Assembly (NCBI GenBank): GCA_018669475.1
Contig: JABHCC010000061.1
Location: forward strand, 1 to 64,000
Source of the DNA: Bacteroidota bacterium
GTDB taxonomy: Bacteria; Bacteroidota; Bacteroidia; Bacteroidales; UBA12481
Length of the DNA: 64,000 bases
Direction: 5' to 3'
Part shown: positions 9,450 to 17,610 of the stretch, piece by piece
Layout: the number at the start of each line of letters is the position of its first letter
Position numbering within the stretch: position 1 is the stretch's first letter
The notes under the pieces: generated by a model
What the model was told of the DNA's origin: nothing
Database searches by the model: none
The model's input: the letters and a program-made list of their open reading frames with translations, nothing else
Made by a program: the position numbers and the translations under genes

Positions 9450-12301
9450 TGAATTCCTTTTTGAATAGGTAATCTAAAGGTAACAGTTGTTCCTGAATAT
9501 TCTGCTGTCGTAAATTTGTTGCCTGTTGAAACCTCAACCGAAACGTCATCACCAAATTGTTCCTTCATGAGATCAATTCGCTGACGAGTCAATTTCCAAC
9601 CCTGTCCTAATCCTCCATTTTCTATTTGCAATTCTTTATAGCCTACTCCATTATCAATAATTTCGCAAATCAAGTGATTGTTCTCAAAACGGATTGCCAA
9701 AATCAGTTTCCCTTTATCCCCAAGGGTGGAAATCCCATGAAGGATCGCATTCTCCAGATGCGGTTGTAGCAACAATGGAGGAATCTCAATAACAGTGGGA
9801 TCGACAGTTGGTTCAATTTCCAGAGTAAAGGAAAATGGGAATCCGAGTTGCTCCAATTGAACATAGGTTTGAATCAATTCCAGCTCCTCATCTAAACCAA
9901 TAACTGATTTTGAGGATTGTGACAGGATGGTTCTGACCAGTTCACCAAATCGAGCCAGGTAAATACTTGCCTCCTGGTTCTTCCCTTTGTTAACGAGGTT
10001 CTGGATGGATCCCAGAGCGTTGAACAGAAAGTGGGGATTCATTCGGGCTCGTACAGCATCCACTTCCAATTGAGCAATTCTACGTTTGAGATTAATTCTA
10101 GTCTCTCTGCGCTTGCTTCGGATGCGGATACTTAACAGAATGCCCAGGCTCAGAACCAACACTCCTGCTAACGAGTAAGCAAATATGACTAAACTTATTG
10201 TTCTTCCCTCTTCATCTTCAACCGGTGGCCAGGTAATCACCTTTCCCAAATACATAAATCCCCGGTAAACTATTCTTCCCTTAGTCCCTAGAAATAGAAA
10301 ATCGTTTGGATAACCTTCTAAGAATTCAGCCAACTCCTCATTCTCCTCAGGCCCTGCTAAAAAAGTCAGAAATTCAGTAGAATCAGATTTTGAATAAGCC
10401 TCACGTATAAGCGAATCCGGAGACCAAACAAAGATTTTAATTGGATATTCCTGACCATGGTTAAAATTTTGAATTGAGCGAAACTGCTGGTAATTACTCT
10501 CTATGGATTCATCGGCAACAAATATGCCCCAGTGCTCTCCCTTAAGATTCTTAATGTTACGTTCTGTACCATCGATACACTTCAATTTAGATTTAGGTAT
10601 TTCTCTTCCGACTTCCCATTTCTGATTTCTATAATAGATGCTCTCTAAATCCTTCTGGTAGGGAGTCTCTGGATACAACTCTTTGAAACGCAGGTAAGCA
10701 TCCTGATCCAGATCATTTAGCATGTATTCTTGCGTCCAATAGGCTCTATACCAGTACAGGTCCCAGTCGATAAATAGTGAGGGAGCAAAATTCAGGAAGC
10801 TTTCAGTTTTAGGACCAAACCTAAAAAATGTGGTGTAAGCATAAGAAGTAATAAACTTCTTATAAGAATCAGAAAGGTAGCCTTCCTGATCTCCAAGATA
10901 TTTTCGATACTTTCGGATACTATCAGTGTGAGTACTTCCACGGCGCATCCACTGAATTTGGCGTCTATATTCAGTATACTGATTTTCCCTTCTTAAAAAT
11001 GTCACAAAGTATGGATCCAAATCTTCCCGAAGTGATTCTTCTGGATTTAAATCTACGGAATTCAGAACCCTTTGCTCTTTGAATAGATTACCCTGATATT
11101 CAATACTATTAACATGATTCAAATCCCCTGCAAAAAGAAGAGTATCTCCAGGTCTAACAAACAGTTTCAACAAAATGTCATCCTGTGATTCTTGGTAAAT
11201 ATCAACCAATCCAGCCTTAATATCCATCTCAAAATCAAGCTGAAATAAACCTTCTTCATCCGTATTTACCTTTATTATCCTCTTCGTAATCCCAGAACCT
11301 GGCAAGGCTAAAGTTAGTTCCTGATTTGAAAACCAGGGTAACTCACCTGCTATCTGAACTGGCTTCAAATAGGAATCGGTGTGATAAATATTGATTATTT
11401 CGACAGGAGACACATCCATTAAAGAGGGGTTTTCCATATTAAAATTCCCGGCATAGAAAGTGACTGGAGAATACCCCATATATTTTAGTTGAACAGGGAA
11501 ACCTAAAGTCCTGGGCCACGTAATAATATAATCATAGGTCACATCTTCAGGTAAGGTTGGATGGGGCTTTGATCTTTCAACATCCATATTAAACTTAAAG
11601 GACTTCCGTAGTTCAAATTCCTGACTATCTGGCATTCGATTTGCAACATTCTCCCAATGATTAAGCCGTGTAACTCTATTTTTTCCTGATTGAAAGCTTA
11701 TCGAATCCGCATTTCCATTGGGGATATGAGGAAAAAACTCACTTATTAAGTAAGCGTACTTTTGATAGCTAAAATATTCTTCAATATCCGAGTACATTAG
11801 AATGCCCTTGAAACCAGGATTTTTTTTTGCTCCTGCGAAAATATCTTTCTGAATTTTTTCATATCCTCGAATTTCCAGAATCTTTCCTTTGGAATTAATT
11901 TTAAAAGAAATAGGATTATTCATTTCGGCATTCATCCAAATCATAACCTTATGTATAATAGTCATAGGAGATCTTAGCTCTGAGTTGATCTGTGCGGTTT
12001 GATTAGATATAGAATAGGAATTACCCATGAACCATCCCAACATCTGTAAGGTCATAGAATAAATATCGCCCTCAAGCTCATCAACAATAAAACGATATTT
12101 AGCAACAGGAGCTTGTTCATCATCCTGAGGAGCATTCCTTAGCTCATACTCCATCATTTCTCCCTTTCTAAAGCTATACCTTAACTCCTGTGCCCATATA
12201 GGTGCCAGAAACACAAAAAGCAGGATCAAACATAATAGGATAGATTTCGAGAATAGAATAGCAAGCCATCGAGATTTTGCATAATGCTTCAGCTTTGTCA
12301 T
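9446..12301 (-). CDS. LytS-type histidine kinase with TlpA-like periplasmic sensor
   Basis: This is a 951-residue protein. Residues 1-38 are a signal peptide or anchor. Residues 40-300 form a periplasmic domain that I do not recognise. Residues 310-400 look like the beta-sandwich with FVRPGDTLLFAGDL seen in Bacteroidota TlpA-like proteins. Residues 565-685 follow the thioredoxin-fold pattern of TlpA (LKCIDGTERNIKNLKGEHW, then KIFVWSPDS and GRIVYRG), but the CxxC site is replaced by a segment without cysteine. A membrane helix lies at 702-724. The cytoplasmic kinase has His757 in RARMNPHFLFNALG and an ATP-binding domain with Asn851 (PHLENAI). It probably signals to the adjacent LytTR regulator. 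A sensor rather than an enzyme role for the thioredoxin fold is inferred. Confidence 0.88.
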   Translation of the reverse strand: MTKLKHYAKSRWLAILFSKSILLCLILLFVFLAPIWAQELRYSFRKGEMMEYELRNAPQDDEQAPVAKYRFIVDELEGDIYSMTLQMLGWFMGNSYSISNQTAQINSELRSPMTIIHKVMIWMNAEMNNPISFKINSKGKILEIRGYEKIQKDIFAGAKKNPGFKGILMYSDIEEYFSYQKYAYLISEFFPHIPNGNADSISFQSGKNRVTRLNHWENVANRMPDSQEFELRKSFKFNMDVERSKPHPTLPEDVTYDYIITWPRTLGFPVQLKYMGYSPVTFYAGNFNMENPSLMDVSPVEIINIYHTDSYLKPVQIAGELPWFSNQELTLALPGSGITKRIIKVNTDEEGLFQLDFEMDIKAGLVDIYQESQDDILLKLFVRPGDTLLFAGDLNHVNSIEYQGNLFKEQRVLNSVDLNPEESLREDLDPYFVTFLRRENQYTEYRRQIQWMRRGSTHTDSIRKYRKYLGDQEGYLSDSYKKFITSYAYTTFFRFGPKTESFLNFAPSLFIDWDLYWYRAYWTQEYMLNDLDQDAYLRFKELYPETPYQKDLESIYYRNQKWEVGREIPKSKLKCIDGTERNIKNLKGEHWGIFVADESIESNYQQFRSIQNFNHGQEYPIKIFVWSPDSLIREAYSKSDSTEFLTFLAGPEENEELAEFLEGYPNDFLFLGTKGRIVYRGFMYLGKVITWPPVEDEEGRTISLVIFAYSLAGVLVLSLGILLSIRIRSKRRETRINLKRRIAQLEVDAVRARMNPHFLFNALGSIQNLVNKGKNQEASIYLARFGELVRTILSQSSKSVIGLDEELELIQTYVQLEQLGFPFSFTLEIEPTVDPTVIEIPPLLLQPHLENAILHGISTLGDKGKLILAIRFENNHLICEIIDNGVGYKELQIENGGLGQGWKLTRQRIDLMKEQFGDDVSVEVSTGNKFTTAEYSGTTVTFRLPIQKGIQ

Positions 12302-12448
12302 AATCCAGTTTTCTATTTTTTTGCAAGTCTAAAGTAGTGTCTCTAAAAATAGCTATTCTTACAAAATTAGAATTCGGGGCTTTTGAGAAAGAATTTAGCA
12401 AGTAACAAACTGAGCAGTTTCAAACATCCAATATCCTGTGGGTGTACA

Positions 12449-13579
12449 TTACAAAGTAAAGAAGAACAGCAAAGGATTATCCTCTTCCTCCATTGCTTCA
12501 ATGATATCCTTAAATCCTTTGGGATAATCAAAGTCCTGATTGAGAAGGATACTATCCCGTGCTTCATTCATATAGGCCGGACTAATTACTGAGACCAGCT
12601 CACTATTGTAAGTTATTATCATTGCATACTGCGCATTTCTGAATACAATATCATCTTTATACCTGACAAGTTCTCCGCTTTTCTGATCCATTCGAATCAT
12701 ATCCTTTCCATAATATTTACTTTCTTTTTGCCTCATGAGTCCGAAATACAAATAATCAGATGTTTCAAGATAGGGATTCTCCAAAAAGAATTTATTCGGT
12801 GGATAATACCTGTTTTTCTCCATCGCATTCCGGAGTTCTTCAGCTGAACATGACTGAGAACCAAAATCAAAACAGAACCGGGCGTACACATCCTCTGCAT
12901 CAATCGAATAAATAGTATCCATCAAAGTTGATGAATAGTTGAAATGACCAGGTTCGCTTTTATAAAATAGCTTGCCTCCAACTGACATCTGTCCGGCTGT
13001 CCATTTAATTGTATCCCGATACATCCCTGTTTGGATATCACCAAATTTGAAATAATGAGAACGATTATTTATAGCAACATAATCATCCTTTCCAATAAAC
13101 TCGAGATCGCACAGATATGTTGGAAGGCTGATATCACGTATGAATTCTCCGTCCAGTGAATACGCGCAAAGCTTTTTATCATTATACGAAACCAGATAAA
13201 TGGTCTTTAAATCTTTTGAAAACGAGAAGCCGATTAGCTCAGAGAATTCACCCGGACCTTTCCCAACCTTCCCGAAATTATATAAATACTTGCCCTGCTG
13301 GTCAAAAACCATTACTCCATTCGTTTTTGTATATGGCAAAATGAAAATCTTGTTATCAACTTGATTTACTTGTGATATACGGTCAAAAAAACAAGACTCA
13401 TTGGTTTCAAGGGCGACCAGTCTTACCGAGTTCACATCTTCTGAGAGTAGCTTCTCTCCAGGAAAATTATCTTTACTCAATTCAATTAAAATCGGATATT
13501 CATTAGAATTTTCCTGATCTGTTCCCAAACAAGAAGCCAGAGAAGTTAACAGGATAAGAGCAATAACCTTATTATTCAT
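12449..13579 (-). CDS. 6-bladed beta-propeller lipoprotein
   Basis: This 376-residue protein has a lipobox LASC (Cys17), the GKVGKGPGEF turn and YSLDGEFIRDI-type blade repeats, placing it with the 6-bladed beta-propeller lipoproteins at 6277 and 53259. It should be anchored in the outer or inner membrane, facing the periplasm or the exterior. The gene lies 147 bases upstream of the LytS kinase start and on the same strand. A C-run leader element (13600-13617) lies 20 bases before its ATG, which links it to other envelope genes in this window. Function unknown. Confidence 0.78.
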   Translation of the reverse strand: MNNKVIALILLTSLASCLGTDQENSNEYPILIELSKDNFPGEKLLSEDVNSVRLVALETNESCFFDRISQVNQVDNKIFILPYTKTNGVMVFDQQGKYLYNFGKVGKGPGEFSELIGFSFSKDLKTIYLVSYNDKKLCAYSLDGEFIRDISLPTYLCDLEFIGKDDYVAINNRSHYFKFGDIQTGMYRDTIKWTAGQMSVGGKLFYKSEPGHFNYSSTLMDTIYSIDAEDVYARFCFDFGSQSCSAEELRNAMEKNRYYPPNKFFLENPYLETSDYLYFGLMRQKESKYYGKDMIRMDQKSGELVRYKDDIVFRNAQYAMIITYNSELVSVISPAYMNEARDSILLNQDFDYPKGFKDIIEAMEEEDNPLLFFFTL

Positions 13580-13599
13580 GGAAGTTTAGCTTTAATTCT

Positions 13600-13617
13600 G
13601 GGGGGCAATCGAAGTTA
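13600..13617 (-). promoter_or_regulatory. C-run leader element, copy 1
   Basis: On the minus strand this reads TAACTTCGATTGCCCCCC: a TAnnTTTG-like box (one mismatch) followed after a short gap by TG and six C. An ATTG at 13637-13640 lies 19 bases upstream of the box, close to the usual -33/-7 distance of Bacteroidota promoters. The C-run ends 20 bases before the ATG at 13579. Six related elements occur in the window; see the findings. Confidence 0.5.
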
Positions 13618-13680
13618 GTAAAATCCATTTAGATGACAATGGAAAAAATTTACCCATAGAATTTATTTGATCTAATACCA

Positions 13681-13830
13681 ATGAATTTCATCAGAATTAT
13701 TAGCGTATTGTTAATATTAAATATCGCATTCTCTTGTATCAACGAGGACAGAAACAATTTGGAGACTACTACTATTGATTTCAACGAATACGAAATTATA
13801 AGTATAGACACACGAGAAGTCTCTTTTTAA
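13681..13830 (+). pseudogene. Truncated lipoprotein, 49 codons
   Basis: A short frame begins with an ATG and a convincing lipoprotein signal: MNFIRIISVLLIL, then AFSC with Cys19. It stops 30 residues later. The start of the mature part, with EYEIISIDTREVSF, looks like the head of a larger lipoprotein such as the propeller family, cut off by a stop at 13828-13830. The 219 bases that follow hold no continuing frame I can support. It is either a decayed gene or a very small lipoprotein; decay is favoured because the neighbourhood also holds a broken helicase. The rest of 13580-14049 shows nothing else. Confidence 0.45.
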
Positions 13831-14049
13831 TTGGAGATGCCAATTCCACCGACTTTATAGCTTTGCCATGTTTTAACCGATAAGCTTTTTAGAATTAGTC
13901 CGATTTGACCAGATTATCTAATTAGTTAATACGCCCTAGTAACGGAAACCCATCTACCTGAATAAGGGATGATCCAAAAATCCATAGATATTCAAAATAA
14001 TATATCGGCATTTCAAATGCGGTATGAAAATGCAAGGACTTATTTGTAT

Positions 14050-14382
14050 TCAGGACATCAGAGTCTTAAGCTCTTCTAGCAGTATTGGTATGTGGCGTAC
14101 AATTGTACCCCAAACAATTTCATCATCTATCTTGTCATATCCGTGAATCACCCTGTTCCTCATGTTGGTAATTTGCCTTTTGCTCGTAATTTGAATGTTA
14201 GGATCGATCTTATTAATTCGAGACATTGCCTCACCAATAATTTCAAACTCTCTTTCAATGGCGCGGCGTAACATCTTGTTCGATTTGTAGATGTTGAGAT
14301 CCGAAATATCACCCAAATAGTTCTGAATCGATTCAGCAGCTTCACGGACATCATGAAGATATTTCAATATCTCATTGCTCAT
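14050..14382 (-). CDS. hepT: HepT-like HEPN toxin (DUF86)
   Basis: This 110-residue, all-helical protein has the HEPN RX4HXY motif complete as RNRVIHGY (Arg75, His80, Tyr82). It matches the HepT half of HepT/MntA toxin-antitoxin systems, where HepT acts as an RNase and MntA adds AMP to the tyrosine to inactivate it. The start ATG overlaps the end of the upstream nucleotidyltransferase gene by 11 bases, so both are made together. All three motif residues are intact, so the pair may be functional. Confidence 0.85.
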   Translation of the reverse strand: MSNEILKYLHDVREAAESIQNYLGDISDLNIYKSNKMLRRAIEREFEIIGEAMSRINKIDPNIQITSKRQITNMRNRVIHGYDKIDDEIVWGTIVRHIPILLEELKTLMS

Positions 14383-14677
14383 AAATCAAGGTCTTAGTTT
14401 GATTCACCGATTCAATGAAGTATGGATTTGAAAGGGAGTTGTTAGTAATAAGGTCTACAGGTCGATGGAACAATTCTTCAAACTCATCGGCTATCTTAAA
14501 AAACGAATCCGCATAGTCTCCATAATCCATTGTATTAAACGCTATCAGAAGATCAACATCACTTTTAACAGTGAAGTTCTCAGTGCATACAGAGCCGAAA
14601 GCATAAAGTGTTTTCACATTGTACTCAAGACAAAGTTTTTCAATGCAATGCTTATTATCTGCTATTATCCGATTCAT
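14372..14677 (-). CDS. mntA: MntA-like nucleotidyltransferase antitoxin
   Basis: Starting at 14677 (MNRIIADNKH; an ATG at 14683 is an equally possible start), this is a 101-residue minimal nucleotidyltransferase. It has the exact GSX10DXD signature: Gly28, Ser29, then Asp40 and Asp42 (GSVCTENFTVKSDVDLL). By family it AMPylates the tyrosine of the HEPN toxin and so acts as the antitoxin. A longer frame reaching 14818 would add residues unlike the family, and I reject it. The gene comes first in the pair, with the toxin overlapping its 3' end. The 243 bases between this gene and 14921 hold nothing I can support. Confidence 0.82.
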   Translation of the reverse strand: MNRIIADNKHCIEKLCLEYNVKTLYAFGSVCTENFTVKSDVDLLIAFNTMDYGDYADSFFKIADEFEELFHRPVDLITNNSLSNPYFIESVNQTKTLIYEQ

Positions 14678-14920
14678 TTCCATACGTTCCAAAAGTACTA
14701 AAATTGAAGGTTTTGCACAATTGCTGACACAGAAAATACATAAAATAAAGAACTCTATGACATCTACCGGCATGCATATAGCAGCTACACTTGATAAATG
14801 TATGAAAACCAAACACACAAAATGTATCCTGGTATAGCTTTAGAACTATATCAATACTTATATTTCGTGAACTGGAAATACTAATTATTCGGAAGTTCAG
14901 TTCATACAATAAGGTGTGAT

Positions 14921-16840
14921 TTATTTCGACACAACCATGCGTCTTGTATCCACAAACTTCCCAGCTCTCAGGGTGTAGAAATATATACCAGAATCAATGG
15001 TAGTAAGATTTATACTTATGGTGTGTTTTCCAACTGATTGATAACCTTCATCTATTTTCATCACTTCACGTCCAGTCATATCAAGTATTTCAATAAATAC
15101 TTCAGATGCATGAGTGAGTTCATAGCCTATTTCTGTCGAGAAACCAGCAGGATTCGGATAATTTTGATCAAGTTGATTCAGGGCAGATGGAATATCAATG
15201 CCGTCTATAATATTTGAATGATCATTGAGATTCAGTCGAACCATGAAATATCCTTGAGTATAATAGCTCCACCACCAAATACCTTCAAATGGGCCTAATC
15301 TTGCCCTGTTTACCGGGTCTTTCAGCTTATGGCCTTTGTCATATCCAATAGTGAAATTCTGATACTTTCTATACGGGTCTTTCTCTTCATGCCAGTTCCA
15401 ATACTCAACACCAGCATAAATAACATCACCCGCAAAGAGTTTTTCAGTGTATCCATCTTGTTCAAAAGGCAAAGTGACCCAGGTATTGAACATTGATGAA
15501 TCAAGTGGAATTATTTCAGATACCAACCGCTCAATAGGTTCCTGGCCATTCCAATAATTCTCAGGAGGCAGAAATAAAATTGCCCCTCTAAATTCAATTA
15601 ATCCATCTGCCAGGCCCCCAACTACATAAACTGAAACTGAGCTAACTTCTGTATCGCTATAAATTGGAAAGACACTGCCAACGAAAGCCTGTTCATCAGT
15701 CTCTCCTTCGGGTTCAGACCAAGTATACCCATACATCAAATCTTGTTCCGATATATCGTCACAGTATGAATAAACAGAGTCAGTTACATTAAAAAACATC
15801 TCGATAGAATTGTCTTCAGGAGTTTGATCGGGCTCATCAAGGTTCAGTTCATAAGAGATTTTGTAATGCCCAAAATCTGATGGATAGAAAGTGCTATCTA
15901 ATACTAATGTATCCGTATAAGTAGAAAAAATCCAAGTGGGCTCTGTAGCATTATGCCAAATGCTTTGATGATTTTTGCTAATATCTACATCAAGGTAAAC
16001 ACCATTCAGGTCATATTCCCCAGTGTTAAATATTTCTATGCCAAAATTAGCAAAGGCTCCACCTAATTGTGACTTAGGAATATTGTACATAAAGCTGACC
16101 TCTGTATCAGGATTACCATCATCCCATTCAAGAGAATAATTCAGCATTCTGAGGTCATAATCAAATGCTTCTGCCAATTGAAAATCATCGATTAACCAAT
16201 AATAATACGAGGAATTCCACCAATAAAACTTTATGACCACGCCGGCAGAACCAGCAGCTACTTCAGATATATTAGTTTCAAAAATAGCTGATCCACCCGA
16301 TAAGATACCATCCGGTCTTTCCTTATGCCCACATCCGAAACCTACTTTCCAAACTGCCCAATGTACTCCATAATTACCGGATACTCGCATTTCCATTCCA
16401 CCCGTATTACCACCCATAAAATTTGTTTCATATCGAACAATAACAGATGATCTGTCACTACAATCAATCACAGGAAATTCAATAGCATTATTAACCATTG
16501 ATTGGGCTGTATCATAAGAAATCCATCTGTCAAATCCATCTAAGAATAGACCAAGATGTCCGTCTTCAGGAGAACTTGATTGAAACGGGGGCTCTTTCGT
16601 ATGTCTTGAGATCAGGCTATCATTTGGATACCAATGCCAGTTCAGACCTTTGTGCAGAGGATCATAAAACTTAAATCCTTCCGGTGCCTTCCAGCCTAAC
16701 TCTTTTGTCGAATCTTTCCAATCAAAAGTTTGGTGATAAAAAACTTCTCCAGAGCCTTTCAGTTGAGATTGTGAATAGGAATACTGACTAAAAAACATAA
16801 GCATCCCTATAGCTAACAATAAGTGAGCGAAGTGTTTCAT
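14921..16840 (-). CDS. Secreted beta-sandwich protein with T9SS sorting domain
   Basis: This 639-residue protein has a signal peptide (cleavage near SYS, about residue 23) and a type A T9SS tail beginning at LDQNYPNPAGFSTEIGYEL and ending FVDTRRMVVSK. In between lie jelly-roll type segments, with many Trp/Tyr/Asp residues (for example ELGWKAPEGF and HKGLNWHWYPNDS), that suggest carbohydrate or adhesion binding. It is a paralogue of the protein at 47843: the two share the N-terminal GSGEVF/GNGEVF segment, YWWNSS/WRGTS, and SNIIDGID/SNIIDGVD near the tail. Probably extracellular or surface bound. No catalytic residues recognised. Confidence 0.82.
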   Translation of the reverse strand: MKHFAHLLLAIGMLMFFSQYSYSQSQLKGSGEVFYHQTFDWKDSTKELGWKAPEGFKFYDPLHKGLNWHWYPNDSLISRHTKEPPFQSSSPEDGHLGLFLDGFDRWISYDTAQSMVNNAIEFPVIDCSDRSSVIVRYETNFMGGNTGGMEMRVSGNYGVHWAVWKVGFGCGHKERPDGILSGGSAIFETNISEVAAGSAGVVIKFYWWNSSYYYWLIDDFQLAEAFDYDLRMLNYSLEWDDGNPDTEVSFMYNIPKSQLGGAFANFGIEIFNTGEYDLNGVYLDVDISKNHQSIWHNATEPTWIFSTYTDTLVLDSTFYPSDFGHYKISYELNLDEPDQTPEDNSIEMFFNVTDSVYSYCDDISEQDLMYGYTWSEPEGETDEQAFVGSVFPIYSDTEVSSVSVYVVGGLADGLIEFRGAILFLPPENYWNGQEPIERLVSEIIPLDSSMFNTWVTLPFEQDGYTEKLFAGDVIYAGVEYWNWHEEKDPYRKYQNFTIGYDKGHKLKDPVNRARLGPFEGIWWWSYYTQGYFMVRLNLNDHSNIIDGIDIPSALNQLDQNYPNPAGFSTEIGYELTHASEVFIEILDMTGREVMKIDEGYQSVGKHTISINLTTIDSGIYFYTLRAGKFVDTRRMVVSK

Positions 16841-16862
16841 AAGCAGGATTTTGCGCTTACAT

Positions 16863-16891
16863 CAAAGTTATAAAAAAATTGGTTATCCAAA
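16863..16891 (-). promoter_or_regulatory. Candidate Bacteroidota promoter for the T9SS gene
   Basis: On the minus strand, TTTG (16888-16891) is followed after 17 bases by TAACTTTG (16863-16870). This fits the TTTG / TAnnTTTG pattern of the primary sigma factor in Bacteroidota, with a slightly short spacer. The box ends 22 bases before the ATG at 16840. Confidence 0.45.
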
Positions 16892-16981
16892 ACTGGAAAA
16901 TCTGACGTAACTGATTACCCTCTGCCAGAATCTACCTTCCTTCCATTAAGAGAGGATAGCTGGTTTTCAATACCGATTAAC

Positions 16982-17385
16982 TTAAGTAGAGAAGAAGCCT
17001 TGGAGAATCTGACCAAAATATATGTTTCTATCGCTGCCGCCTGCCCTCGAAAGAATAAGTTCATTTTCTGCCCGGGTTAAGGGCTACATACAGCACCCTC
17101 CTCTCTTCTTCAATTTCTTCGGCACTTCCCATTGATCTGGAATGAGGATATACTCCGGGAACCACCTGGGGAATCATACAAATCGGTGCTTCTGTGCCCT
17201 TGGCGCTGTGAATAGTTATGATCGATACTGCATCATCAACAACTGGTTGATTGTGATTTTTGTTATAAACCGGATCCAGGGTGTAGGTCTCCAGAAACTC
17301 AGCAAGCTTAGAATATCGTTGAGATAATTGCTCAATCAGATCCGGCAAGCAGCCAATTGGCCAAATCAAGTATTTCTTGAATACG
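16982..17385 (-). pseudogene. Remnant of a UvrD/Rep-type helicase
   Basis: On the minus strand the frame carries VSIITIHSAKG and EEIEEERRVLYVAL, which are motifs V and VI of SF1A DNA helicases. At about 17065 the frame breaks: one extra base turns the expected ALTRAENELILSR into another frame that soon stops. Skipping that base restores LTRAENEL and reads to a TAA at 16982-16984. Near 17340-17380 another shift joins EILDLANWLLAGSD to the main part. Only the C-terminal 120 or so residues of a protein that is normally 600-750 long survive. The gene is dead. The flanks (16841-16981 and 17386-17512) hold nothing else I can support apart from the promoter at 16863. Confidence 0.8.
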
Positions 17386-17512
17386 AATACAAATTCAGAA
17401 TAACTGAGGCCTTCGGAAATTTCTTATTAGCCTTGTCTTTGAGTAAACGCCCACACAATAGCTTTATCAAACTCAATATGAAATCGTGATTGCATTCTTA
17501 TCAGATTATCCT

Positions 17513-17531
17513 TACCTTTAACTGTCCCCCC
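17513..17531 (+). promoter_or_regulatory. C-run leader element, copy 2
   Basis: TACCTTTA at 17513-17520 is followed by ACTG, T and six C (17526-17531), with TAACTAAAC after it. ATTG at 17489-17492 sits 20 bases upstream of the box. The ATG of the downstream gene is 79 bases further on. That longer leader contains an 8-codon frame (17573-17599, MYYWASCL) ending shortly before the start. Confidence 0.55.
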
Positions 17532-17610
17532 TAACTAAACTTAATTAGCCATACAATAACAGAACGCTTGAAATGTACTATTGGGCTAGTTGCTTGTAAA
17601 ACTCCATTTG

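Noticed and set aside
12174-12567. Overlapping small minus-strand frames near the kinase start
   Set aside because: They are alternate frames of the kinase 5' end and of the propeller gene 3' end.
14655-14909. 84-codon minus-strand frame before the MntA gene
   Set aside because: It overlaps the clear nucleotidyltransferase start in another frame, is rich in Cys/Phe with no domain, and looks like chance.
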